Below the pieces are notes generated by a model, which was not told the DNA's origin, ran no database searches, and saw only the letters and a list, made by a program, of their open reading frames with translations. Made by a program: the position numbers and the translations under genes. Source: Amphiura filiformis (taxonomy: Eukaryota > Echinodermata > Ophiuroidea > Amphilepidida > Amphiuridae). Taken from it: a DNA stretch of 64,000 nt. This document shows, piece after piece, positions 37,101-47,577 of the stretch. Where the stretch lies: the NCBI RefSeq assembly GCF_039555335.1, contig NC_092628.1, forward strand, positions 66,295,292 to 66,359,291, in the 5' to 3' direction. Position 1 is the first letter of the stretch; each line of letters starts with the position of its first letter.

Positions 37101-40100
37101 AGAGTCCGTTCAACACTGTCATAGCCTCCACTGTAAAAGGAAAGTCCTTTAAAAAGAGAAACATGCGATTTGTTTTCACATTGAGAGAGTAATTTTCATA
37201 TACACTGATTACACTCTTGGCAACAGCATTGTCAGTTCTCTCACATTCACCTTTCCATCACACCCTGCTGATTCAAGAGAATGGATTCTTGTATATTTAT
37301 CCATTTGTTGTCTTTTAACATCTTTCTCAACATAAAAAAACCTGCGAACCCTGGACATTGGGGTATAATTTCATCCAATTTTTATGTTCTTCTTTTATTT
37401 AATTAATTTATTTATTTATAATCTATTAAGATGAGTCTAAACTGCATTTGTCAGTAAGTTGTTTTTGTGTTTTAGCTTTAAGGTTGTAAATATTGTTTAA
37501 ATTCATGAAACTGTCCCAAACTATGTTTGCAAAGTTAATTTAGATATATTGCAAATATTTTGTTGGTTGGCTGGTATTTAAGCCATGATACGATACCCAC
37601 CAGCACTTCTTATTTATTTATTAGTGTCTCTTATATTTGCAAATAAGTAGTTTGAATGTTTATAAAGGTTAAAGCAAATGTACTCTTCAACTTTTGAGAT
37701 TATAGTGTGTGTATCAAAAATCGCTGGAAATTTGCAACTCAAATTTTATCTGAAAAAATGATCGCACAAAATTATTTTACCAAACATAACACCTATCAAG
37801 TTATATATCATTGGAAAGGTCTAACTGAGGAGAATTGAAAAATGCAGGTTAAATTTCAATAGGGTGCATGGTTGTTTATTTACTGTAAATTTTAAAATAT
37901 AACATTTTTTCTATTTTTTTCAACATATTTTGATCTCTTAACTCTTTATGACTACACCCTATGTATTTTTTAATTGTATTTTTGAACTCCTGAGACAATT
38001 TCCTGTTGAAAAATGTATACTTTTATGGGTGTAGGATGTCAAACATTAATAATATACTTCATTGAACCGAAAACGGCGCGATTTTTGGAAAAACAGTCGG
38101 TGAAACAGAAATGGGCCCACCTCAAAACGCATGGCCACATGTACATCCTCAACTTGAGCTTCTAGTCTACTTTGTGAACATTACTAACTGATTCATGTTT
38201 GATTTGACTTTTGAATACAGGTGTTAGTTGTGACTCGTGTCTAAAGGGCAATTTTCGGGGTCGCCGGTACAAGTGTCTTATTTGCTATGACTACGACCTT
38301 TGTGCAAACTGTTATGAAAATGGTGCTACGACCACTAGACACACAGCAGAGCATCCAATGCAATGTATATTAACTCGATCAGATTTTGGTAAGTATCAAC
38401 TTGGGGGCTGTGCCCCAGGGAGGGTGACATTTCCAAACATGCCAAAAATTGCTTCCCATACAAGTTTGTGCCAAATTATGGTTGACCCCCATAGTCACTC
38501 AATAGATAGTTTCAGCTAACAGGGGACTGCTTGCATCCAACTTTGCAGCAGATATCTTTTTGAGCATATTAAGGTTTAACTCATGTGTGGTATTCTCAGT
38601 TCATTCAGTTTATAGCAAAACTGAAACACATTATGTTTTGCAGTTGTCTCTAAGTAGTTCAATTCAAACTTACTTAATTCCATATATTCATCATGCCATT
38701 TTTGTTTGTATCACCTACTACTTATTTTTGCTTTGTTTTTTGTTAGACAAAGGTTACATGGTATGAATAACATTTCCCAAATTCTGTTCTTGTAAATCTC
38801 AAGTCCAACCTTCTGCACTAGTCCTTGATACTGTAAATAACATATAAAACATGACAGTTGATCCGCCCTTGGCTTTTTGTTTCTAAATAACATATTGCAT
38901 CATGAATAACCTCTATGATTTTTCTTCACTAACAGAATTATATTATGGCAATGAGGCAATTACACTAGAGCAGGCTCAGTCATTTACTTGTCCATATTGT
39001 GGCAAGATGGGGCTAACAGAGACTACGTTACAAGAACATGTCACATCAGAACATTCAGATTCATCTGCAGAAGTGGTAAGTAGCATCTTGCAATCAAAAT
39101 TTAGTTGCATTCCATTTTGAAGTAACATACAAGTACTTTTTTTAAAATTTTTTGATTCCCCTAGAAGAGATAAATACTAAACAGTAATTATTTTAAACTT
39201 GTATACATGCTCGCTAGTAGATACATAGTGCACTGACTGTATTGATATCTTATTATAACCTTCAAGCAGGGGTGAATCATGACCGTACCGCCAAAGTGAG
39301 GGTTGGTTTCAAAAATCAAGGTCATCATAATGACTGCTATAGCTAAAATAATAGTTTCTCGATCATGAGAGTATGAATGTACTGCGTGGTGTGTGCACTG
39401 CGTATATGTCACAAGTTTAGTGGAATGACACAATAGCTTGATCGATTGTGCACACACAGGAAATGCAGCGCTACCCAAAGCGTGTGTGGTAGGCGTTGTA
39501 CGCCGACGCAATTGTCATTGCATGCCTATTGAGTTCTCTTGATCGAGAAACTATTCTTTTATAGCTAAAATAATAGTTTCTCGATCGTAAGAGTTTGAAT
39601 GTACTGCGTGCACTGCGTATAGAACGATTGATTGTGCACACACAGGAAATGCAGCGCTACCCAAAGCGTGTGTGGTAGGCGTTGTACGCCGACGCAATTC
39701 TCGCTATTCACAATAAAGGCGCCGCCAGCGGTTTGCGATGTAATCGTGATGTATCATGGGAAAAGGTCGACATCCAAGTCCGCATAATACGAATATTACC
39801 ATGCTATTACATAGGAACACGTGACAATATTTTTAGTTTGTCAATATAACGGTATTACATAAATCGATAGAGAAAAAATTAATTGTGCACATTTCAAATC
39901 ACATTATTAAGTATTTCATTTCATTTCATTTCATTTTATTCGCCAGAAAAACATTATAAAATACATATATTGCACATTTATAAGTACTACATCAAAAACA
40001 ATTAGATATTTAAAAAGATTAAATATGAGCCCCTTGAATAAGTACATCAGGACTGTTAGGCGACATACCAATGAAAAACCGCTTCACAAGTACAACAATT

Positions 40101-43100
40101 CACTCCCTCTCCAGGCGTCCCACCCCCGATCGGAGGACCCCCTCAGCAACACGCCGAACCAGCAACACCCCCATCCCCTCAGCGCACAGCTCCCCACAGC
40201 CGCCAGCCACACACATGACCTAGTGGTCATGTCCCCTCATAAACAAGTCCGCCATGACAGATCACGCTTCACATCAAAACCAAAGCATCGAATGGATGCT
40301 AACGCCAATAACGGTGATGAAGGGACACACTCACCAAATCCTGCATATGACCAACCACCGCAAAGTCCGGTATCGATTCGCGTGTAATAATTGTTATAAT
40401 TAACATAATAATTTGTTATAATTAACATTGCATTTTTTGTGTTTTATTTGCAGGTATGTCCAGTTTGTGCAGCATCGCCTGGTGGTGACCCAAATCATGT
40501 TACAGATGATTTCTCAGCTCATTTAACACTAGAACATAGATCTCCAAGAGACCTCATATCCTTTTATTTGCTTCAAGTTTGATACCACTTAGAGTGTCAT
40601 GTTGCCTTCCACTTCAGAGTGTTGGCAGAGTAATCTTGTATGAAAGGCAAGCAACTCTTATTAAAGCCTTAATGTACGATCTTGTTAATATTTTTAGATT
40701 TTTCTTTTTTTCTTCTAAAATGATAATATGCAATCATGAAAGTTCCCAATACATTTGGACACAAAAAACATTGGGAATTTGCAAAGAAACAATATCATAA
40801 ACTTCACCTCTATCACTCGAAACATCTCGCACTATTTGGATTTATAGGACAGCGAGTGCAGCCTCAGAGTTAGTCTCCCTCTGGCGGCCAGTTTGGTTAC
40901 GCTCCTCCACATGTGGAGGGGCGTAACTAACTAATTTTGTAGGAGACTACGGTTCTTGATCGTGGCGACATAAAGTCATAATCTAAAAAAATTATGACTT
41001 TATGTCGGACCAACAGAAAATTGTCCCGTTTTACTACAAATAGGATGAATTTGAAAGTTAGCTCATAGATTTAAGTTGGAACATTTGTAAGTATTACAAA
41101 TATGCCAAAAAATCGGTTTTGAAAAAAATAAAGGTAAATTCTGAAAAAAGATCGTACATTATGACTTTAAGGGGTACTACACCCCTGCCCAATTTTGTGC
41201 CTATTTTTTGCATTTTTCTCAAAAATTTTAGCGTATTGGTGACAAGTAAGATGTGTATATTATAGGGGCAAGGACTACAACTTCTGCACTGGAAATTTTA
41301 TTTCAATACAGACAACAGTTGTGGAGTTACAGTCAAAAATGAGGGAAAACCAATATTTGATCAATAAATCAATAACTACTTGCCTCGAGTTGCTGAATTT
41401 TCAGTGCAGTAGTTGTAGTCCTTGCCCCTATAATATACATATCTTATTTGTCACCAATGCGCTATAATTTTTGAGAAAAATGCAAAAATAGGCACAAAAT
41501 TGGCCAGGGGTGTAGTACCCCCTTAAGAACAATGCTCTTACTTAAATCCAAATACCAAATGCATGTATCATTAGGCAAACAAAAACAATTGTTCTATTGG
41601 AGTAACCCACCCTACCTTAAAATTGGCCCTACCCTAGACTTTTAAAAAAAAGGCACAAAAAACTGCTATATATATCCGGTGCTCCTCTCCAAAAGGAAAT
41701 GCAACTAACACAGAAAATGTTAGAAAATTAAAGAATCTGACCGTCATACCCTATTATGCAATGTTACTCCAATAGAACAATATATTTTATTTTGGTCTTA
41801 GTGTGATCAAGACAGGCAATCTGAAATGAAATTGATGGCAAGAGAAAGAGTGAGAAGAATAGAGAAGAGAGGGGAGTGAGATTGGGTAGGAAAATGAGTA
41901 GGAAGTTGCAATTTTTAAACTTTTATCAAGTCTTGAATGTGTGTCATCCTTAATTCACATTTCTCACGATGAAGCAGGTAATGTTAGGCATTTGCGGCGA
42001 ATGTTCCATCCTGGTAGAGGCCTTGGGCAGCGAACAAGGAGAACCAACATGCATTTTACAAGTAGTGGGCTATCATCAGCCCAGAGTTCCAGCTCCCCTA
42101 GTAGTAGAGAAACTATGGACCCTATAGCAGGTAAGTATTCAGTTTGTGGTTAGTTTTTCAGCCTGTACTGTTTACAGTGTTAACAATAACAGTGATGTGT
42201 TTGACCGTGCACATCTTTGTCATGCAGGATTCGATTTACTTTGAAAAACTGCATAGCAATTTTTAGCAAAAACTTTATTTAGGTGATGTTCTTAGCATAA
42301 TGTTTACATTGTAAAATATTGCTATTCAAGCTGAAATTTGTGTAGCAGGTTGTCCAAAATGGGGAGCATTTTGCTCTGCTACACCAGGTAAATTGAATGC
42401 TGTTTTCATGTTAAGCAAAGAAAAATCAAACACAATGTCTTCTGGGTTCTTTTTAAAGCATTTGGAAAGCATTCATTTTGCAGCATAAATTGAACAACAG
42501 ACTTTCTCAGTTATATTCAGATAATACATTAAATGTTATCAAACTTGCCAAATGTCTTTGTCTTATATGTGAAGCGATCAAGAAAATCAGTTGAACTCGG
42601 AAATATTAAATTTTCAGTTTCTTACAGTATAATAAAAAGCATTAACAAAGCTGCATTTTGAAGAAAACCCCATTGAAATTGAACAACCAGTTCCAAAGGT
42701 ATGAGTAGGCATGTCCACTAAAAATTGAAGTAATTTGAAATTGATTCAGACTTTTCTTGTTGGCTGGGAATTGATGAAAGAAACATTTTGGCGTTTAAAT
42801 AATTTTAATCGGACGTTTCATTCCAGAGATATGGCCTTTCGAGTGTCACGCTTTTATATAGGACTGCTAGAACATGTTAAAAAGTTTAAGTCCAAAATGG
42901 AATACTAACAGAAAGTACAATTTTAAGGTGCTTTTTCTTAATGTATTTATTAACTAGCGTTATCTGGAACATTGTATTTGCTTATAACCACATGAAATAA
43001 GATCATCCTGAAAATTTAAAGCGATTTTGTTGACATACAACAAAAAAAATAAGACCTCAAAACCCATGGTTTGTTTGGTGGAACCTCAAATATGATCACA

Positions 43101-45576
43101 GATGGCTGCCATGGAAAATATCCCCATAGAGGAGCTGAACAATAAGTGCCTTTTTTCAAATGAATAGCGGCAGTCTTAAACATTGTTCAATCTTTTAATG
43201 TCAGCACATTTTATCTTCAAAAATGATTATATTCCATCATGATATAAGTTTGGTAACATTAATCACTACCAATTTTGGGGAAATTTGCTCCAACTCAAAG
43301 GTTATCTTTACTACATTGAGCAATATACTGTGTGTGCATGGACGCCATGATGTAGCATATCTAAAATGGACATGGTGGTCAGGACTGAATAATTTGAGAT
43401 GGGTTTCGGCAGGTTTAAACATTCTTTAATTTCTTAACATCCTGTACATTTTGTCTTCAAAAATAGTTACATTTTATGACTGTGAGTTTGCTTGTCTGAA
43501 TCACTCCAAATTCGGAGATAATTGCGTTTGAACATCTGATGCACGGAATGGTGTCACTTCAACCGGTTGTAGTTCTCACCTCATTAAATTTTTCTTTAAA
43601 AAAAGTTGATCTCTTCATGAAGGAAGGTCCTCTCTATTTACTGAACAATCAGGAAAAAGTTTGGTTAATGTTTTCTGGTGGAATCAGGAATTTCTTGAAA
43701 TGCCCTGATATAGGCCTACATTTGGATCAAAACAAGTATGTACGCCATTTAACAGGCCTGGGATTTCTTGTATCGATCAGTTTCTCCATAGACAATACGT
43801 GTGTGAGTGCACGCACACAGTAAATGAAAAATCGTTCTAGTGGCAACTGTATTGACAGTGGGCATCCCTAGTATGAGCAATTAAAGAGTTTCAAAAACAA
43901 CAAAACAAAAGGAAATATTTCCTTTGCTATATCTCAAAATCAATATTTCCGAGTTACGACTGATTCTGCTTGATCGCATCTCATATGGTGATCCTTGTGA
44001 GTTTTGTGCATGCTTCTTTTTGCTTCAAATGTATTGTTATTTTACATTTTCTGCAACTATAATGTGTGTATCCTTTTACGTTATCATCAGTGTACTACAG
44101 AGTTGTATTTGACCTTTTTTCATTCTCTTCACAGAACTTCTATCACAGCTGTCTGGAGCCAGACGTTCAGCCGGCCACTCTTCCACCGCATCTCAACTTC
44201 AGCAGCTACAGATAATGCAGTTACAGCTAGAACGCCAACAGCAGCAGCAGCAGCAAGGCCAGCAGGGCACTGCTAGGCAACAAGTAGAAAGGCTACCCGT
44301 CCCACGCCGTCAGGGAGTGGCAGCTGCAGCGGCGGCAGCAGCAGCGGCAGCATCTAGCAACAGTAATCCTAGCCATTCAGCAGCAGCGGCAGCAGCAGCA
44401 GCAGCCAGTGGTTTAGTAGAAGGCGCTATGCTAACTAGCTCATCACAAAAAGATTCACAGTATCTTTTATCTAGGTGAGTAAATACTGGGAAATAAATAT
44501 ATTAGGGGATAACCTGGATGGACACACCTGTCAATTTGGAAGATGGCATCTTTTAATGAAATTCCAAAGTCAACAAAATCTAGTGATGTAGCTATGGGTT
44601 GTGGCACCCAGGGCAAGGATACATAATACTTTCTGCCAACATACATATTTGTAACAATATTAATCCTTTGATATGACCAAATTTGGTTCATTTTCATGCA
44701 AACAGATAAAAGGGAAGAAGCAAATCACAAATTTCACCAACATAGTATATCAGTACACACACAATTTGGAATTGGTTAACCCAAAAAAGGGCAAGTTCCC
44801 CACCTTGCCCCCCTAGCTACACCACTGACAAAATCTTTATAAATTTGAGCTTATATATGTTATTTTTGCACTTCAGACAATGTAATTTGTTCAAAGATAT
44901 GACTTATTAATATCAAAAGCTAACTCAAAAAATCAGTTTCAGAGAACTTGCTTGTGGTTGACAACTTTTACATCATTTGTTCATCAGTCAATTTTAAATG
45001 GGCATTTCATCCCCCCACTTTTCTATGAAATTACAGCACAGAGGCCAATGGGGCCTATGTAATACATATAATCATGCATAACTCGCTAACACAAAATCAA
45101 AATCAACTGAAATTTTGGGAATAAGCTCATTTCATGAATATCTATTGAAACGCACCATAAAAGAGAATGCTAGAATCACAAAATACTACTCCTTTAATGA
45201 AAAAGATTTATTTGTTAGATATGTTTGCCAACTGTAGCCACTAGGTATACCATTCATGTACAGACTTTCTATCATCAAAGTGTTTTGTTCTTGCATTTTT
45301 TTCTACAGGATAAATGAGCCCTCATTGACGGAGGCTGAACAGCAAGATTCGGAAGTAGAAAATGCAGATAGAAGTTTCTTTCTGCAGGACTTAATCCTTT
45401 CCACATTAAATGACTCGGATAGGGAGTCAAATAGTTCTCTTGAATTGGATGATGATCCCTTTGGAATTGGCGAAAGAAGAGGTCGAAGGTCAGATTTGAA
45501 GTCGGAGTCATCAAAAGAAGTTTTACTACACTCACTAGAATCATTAAATTTAAAAGATAAGGAGGGGCCTGCATAG
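31151..45576 (+). CDS. KCMF1: KCMF1-type zinc-finger E3 ubiquitin ligase, complete seven-exon gene
   Basis: Coding exons are 31151-31166, 38221-38388, 38936-39075, 40454-40555, 41968-42130, 44135-44474 and 45309-45576, totalling 1197 nt or 398 aa (human 381). The protein starts MSRHEGVSCDSC as in other KCMF1 proteins. Order of parts: ZZ-type zinc finger (about residues 5-52), C2H2-like finger with Cys80, Cys83, His96 and His101, a second Di19-like finger with Cys110, Cys113, His131 and His136, the MFHPGRGLG segment, a Gln/Ala-rich middle, then the conserved [15 protein letters not shown] helix and the LESLNLKD tail. KCMF1 acts with UBR4 in ubiquitin-dependent turnover, from family knowledge. 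Odd points are a 7-Gln run and two long Ala runs not present in the human protein, and intron 4, which is AT-AC. All other introns are GT-AG. The gene faces away from QDPR. Confidence 0.95.
31893..32914. mobile_element. CTATAGCTAAAATAATA element split by nested insertions
   Basis: Ends CTATAGCTAAAATAATA and its inverse, with body matching 39338-39566 (GTTTCTCGATCATGAGAG, CATTGCATGCCTATTGAG). It is split near 31911 by about 790 bp that includes a hairpin (31913-32096) and an element with ends ATATCCTTCATTAATATA (about 32093-32705). Confidence 0.65.
31913..32096. repeat. Long hairpin
   Basis: AAATATTTACTGCT, GGGATCTGGTGGAATCTATT and GGTGAACTGGAGAC are all inverted on the other side of a short loop, giving about 80-bp arms with few mismatches. 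Confidence 0.8.
33131..33952. mobile_element. Inverted-end element with CCCACGCTTTT strings
   Basis: Ends CATACTCGGCAGT and ACTGCCGAGTATG. Near the left end a 43-bp unit (ACTGAGGCACCCTTTATACT) is tandemly duplicated, and variants of CCACGCTTTTxA recur at both ends. Confidence 0.65.
33953..34476. mobile_element. MITE-like element abutting the previous one
   Basis: Ends CTACTGAAACATCCGG, TACTTGAGAACCAG and, inverted, CTAGTGAAACATCCGGGTAC. About 520 bp. Confidence 0.65.
36088..37066. mobile_element. TA-flanked element with GGGGTTAGTTGAAAC repeats
   Basis: Ends GGAGATTGGGGTTAGTTG and, inverted, GGGGGAGATTGGGGTTAGTTG's complement, flanked by TA. At least six variants of GGGGTTAGTTGAAAC occur inside in both orientations (36451, 36477, 36820-36880). 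Confidence 0.7.
38221..38388 (+). CDS. KCMF1: KCMF1 exon 2 (ZZ zinc finger)
   Basis: Acceptor TACAG and donor GTAAGT. Encodes the ZZ domain with Cys pairs in CDSC, CLIC and CANC and the THHP-like [10 protein letters not shown] end. ZZ fingers of this type bind Zn and can recognise N-degron or other peptide ligands. Phase 1 to phase 1. Confidence 0.96.
38936..39075 (+). CDS. KCMF1: KCMF1 exon 3 (C2H2 finger)
   Basis: Acceptor AACAG and donor GTAAGT. Encodes [16 protein letters not shown], then [12 protein letters not shown] and HVTSEH, a C2H2-like finger. 140 nt, ends in phase 0. Confidence 0.96.
39338..39710. mobile_element. Tandem E elements in KCMF1 intron 3
   Basis: A complete copy (39338-39566; CTATAGCTAAAATAATAG at left, inverted at right) is directly followed by a second copy starting at 39560 and truncated near 39708. 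The same family is at 31893-32914. Confidence 0.7.
39715..39830 (+). repeat. Dispersed repeat (pair at about 61075-61190)
   Basis: ATCATGGGAAAAxGTCGACATCCAA, then TACGAATA and GGAACA, are shared between 39755-39815 and 61085-61145. Confidence 0.5.
39914..40390 (-). repeat. Probable non-LTR retrotransposon 3' end
   Basis: On the minus strand the block ends in AATAAAATGAAATGAAATGA, a poly(A)-signal plus short tandem tail typical of LINE 3' ends. The interior is GC-richer than its surroundings; the plus-strand 120-codon frame there has no recognisable domain. Confidence 0.4.
40454..40555 (+). CDS. KCMF1: KCMF1 exon 4 (second finger), with AT-AC donor
   Basis: Acceptor TTTGCAG. Encodes [15 protein letters not shown], then [12 protein letters not shown]. 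The exon ends after CTC (Leu142), and the next bases are ATATCCTTTT, the U12-type 5' splice consensus. No workable GT donor keeps frame before the in-frame stop 24 nt later. Confidence 0.93.
40556..41967 (+). other. U12-type AT-AC intron (KCMF1 intron 4)
   Basis: The intron begins ATATCCTTTT and ends CTCAC, with a branch-site-like TCCTTAAT at 41947-41954, so the branch adenosine is about 14-15 nt from the AC end. Joining Leu142 to Asp143 gives [18 protein letters not shown], which aligns without gaps to the RDLDESSGVRHVRRMFHP of human KCMF1. The intron is phase 0 and 1412 nt long. It contains two hairpins (40895-40931 and 40968-41006) and a TTAA-flanked MITE (41171-41522). Confidence 0.88.
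41171..41522. mobile_element. TTAA-flanked MITE, family B copy 3, in the U12 intron
   Basis: 352 bp between TTAA at 41167-41170 and 41523-41526, ends GGGGTACTACACCCCT and GGGTGTAGTACCCCC. Close in sequence to copy 2. Confidence 0.9.
41968..42130 (+). CDS. KCMF1: KCMF1 exon 5
   Basis: Starts right after the AC acceptor. Encodes [20 protein letters not shown], then [18 protein letters not shown] and a Ser-rich stretch to MDPIA. Donor GTAAGT, ends in phase 1. Confidence 0.95.
44135..44474 (+). CDS. KCMF1: KCMF1 exon 6 (polyGln/polyAla exon)
   Basis: Acceptor TTCACAG and donor GTGAGT. Encodes [29 protein letters not shown], a run of 7 Gln, then runs of 11 and 9 Ala separated by a Ser/Asn-rich linker, ending SQYLLSR. 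The conserved ends fix the frame. The homopeptide runs are made of mixed CAG/CAA and GCA/GCG/GCT codons. Confidence 0.94.
44581..44827. mobile_element. hAT-like MITE in KCMF1 intron 6
   Basis: Ends TAGTGATGTAGC and GCTACACCACTG (consensus CAGTGGTGTAGC) with an exact 8-bp duplication ACAAAATC at 44573-44580 and 44828-44835. 247 bp. Confidence 0.88.
45309..45576 (+). CDS. KCMF1: KCMF1 exon 7 (C-terminus and stop)
   Basis: Acceptor CTACAG. Encodes [20 protein letters not shown], then [20 protein letters not shown], an acidic patch, and [17 protein letters not shown] before TAG. The helix and the LNLK motif match the vertebrate C-terminus. The final proline-rich tail of the human protein is absent. 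Confidence 0.95.
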
Positions 45577-46626
45577 CACAAGCTTAACTTCATCACAAAT
45601 TATTATCCGTAATGTAAGATAGAAATCATAAAACATTTGTTTCAGAAGCAACTGCTTTAAAAGATATTTACAGAGAATGCATTTATACCCAGTACACAGT
45701 TAGTCTCATAATGCAATCATTGTTCAATGTAGGCCTCAATATCATCAAATTGCTTGTTTGTCCTTTACTAGGTGAACACACACAAAAAACGTGATTTAAA
45801 TATAATTTCTGACTGTCACAAATTATGAATTGCACCTGTCTCACAATACACTGCTGCTGCTTAGTAATGAATATTGCCTTATAGGCAGGTCTGAGGTTCA
45901 CACTGTATGATGCTCTGTCCTCTGCTATTTGCTTCAGTTTTCACATTTAGTATGGCCTTTCAATCCATTAAGCACCTTTTCCTGCAGTGCTTTAATATTT
46001 AGATGGGAACAAAAGTGGCTTGTGTGTTACCACCCAGTGCCAATGGGTTATACACAAAAATGTTAATATGAAAATTGTTCTGTAGTGACAAGTTGGTATT
46101 TTGGATTTCTGAGAGACAGCATGTTTATTTCCCAAGTACTGACATTCATAAGGCAAATAACAGCAAATTTCTTTTTTCTACAACATACTAAGAAGACAAT
46201 AAATATGTACGCAGACCTTAGGACAATGTTCATGTACATGTTCAGAATATTACTGGTGAGAATCCCATTGCATAAGTAACTGGCATAACATTATCCTTTG
46301 CCTATTTGTTAAACATTAAACATGTATCCCATTCAAGCAGTCATTGATGGCAGTGGAGGTAGCAACATTTTCTTTTTAATTATGGAGATATAGAGTAGTT
46401 GATTTTGATATCTGTATTTAATTTTCTGGTGTAGTACATTGTGAAATTGAATTTGAATGCAAGTGCAGGTGGCATGAGTTACTTAATCTAAAGCATATAG
46501 TAGCAAATTGAACATGTATTTCCACATGGTATTCAACTAATTGGTGCAGAGAATCTGAGCAAATGATCTTGCAAATATTTGTCATATATTTGACATTTGC
46601 CGAAGTCACTGTTTGATTCTCTTCTT

Positions 46627-46826
46627 GACCCCTTGCACAGTGTTGCCATTTTACTACCAAAATGAGGTTCTGCCTGCAAGTGCATGTGCAAAAAGTTTTG
46701 TTTTTTGCACTCTGCTATCAATGCACCAGAAGGCTTTTGCAAAGCGTACACATTATTAAAGCATACATAAGAAAGACACACACTTTGTAGGTAGAACCTC
46801 ATTTTGAGATGATCATTCAAAGGGTC
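46627..46826. mobile_element. GACCC-ended inverted-repeat element, short copy
   Basis: Ends GACCCCTTGCAC and inner AATGAGGTTCTxCCT, inverted at 46788-46826 (GGTAGAACCTCATTTTGAG, CAAAGGGTC). Related to 6616-7211. Confidence 0.7.
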
Positions 46827-47350
46827 AATACCAGACATTCTTGGCACATTTCAAATTAGTGAGAATCTGTTCATTTTTGGTGAGAAATGAATCATACTCA
46901 TATGAAGTATTAAAATTTAATTCTTAGGGATATTATAATCACATGCCTTTGGCTTTTGCTAATGCTCAATTGATACACATGATACAACTTCACTTTACGC
47001 GGCCAATCCCAATGTGGTGCCAGTATTGCATGACCTGGCCCATTTTCATATTTGGGTACTTGCATATATGCTGCACCAACAAAAATTGTGGGGACAATTG
47101 TGACATATTGGGAATTTTTGAAACAAATATCAGTGAATGACAAACAAGATATTTAATGGCCACCCAGTAATAATAATGATTTTTTTTTTGCATGCCCAAA
47201 TAATTTGGATCACCCTATACAAGTATTGTGAACATAAATTGCTACCTATGGTTTTACTTGTTAAAAAATATGAAAATGGTGTGTCAGCTTAAATGGTGAA
47301 TGAAATGAAAAAAAAAATCAAATTATTTGCACTGTACCCAATTTAGCTTA

Positions 47351-47577
47351 GGGAACAAACCAAAAGATCAACGACGTCCTATAAAGGTAACTGGTTTTAT
47401 TTAGGGGGAGGGGTAAAAATACTCGATTACGTCTGAAAAAATGTGTCATTATTATTATTATGTCAAAATTTTCAAAATTTTATTACGTTTCTGGCAGGGA
47501 GGAGAATTCGGCTGAAAGCGAAACCAGTTACGTTTAAAGGGCGTCATCGATCTTTTGGTTTGTTCCCTTAAGATACG
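47351..47577. mobile_element. MITE with TTAA-type flank
   Basis: Ends GGGAACAAACCAAAAGATC and its inverse with further similarity (GTAACTGGTTT). The right flank is TTAA; the left is TTA then G, so one base is changed or lost. 227 bp. Confidence 0.8.

Noticed and set aside
40025-40387. 120-codon plus-strand open frame in KCMF1 intron 3
   Set aside because: Low-complexity Pro/His/Ser-rich translation inside a probable LINE 3' end lying on the other strand.
40561-40590. Alternative GT donor (GTTTGA) after a longer exon 4
   Set aside because: It would add a non-conserved peptide and join exon 5 in the wrong frame; the AT-AC solution is exact.
42345-42390. Possible microexon between AG and GTAAAT in KCMF1 intron 5
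   Set aside because: Exons 5 and 6 join in frame without it and vertebrate KCMF1 has nothing to match.
45275-45596. Minus-strand frames of 97-99 codons
   Set aside because: Antisense shadows of KCMF1 exon 7.
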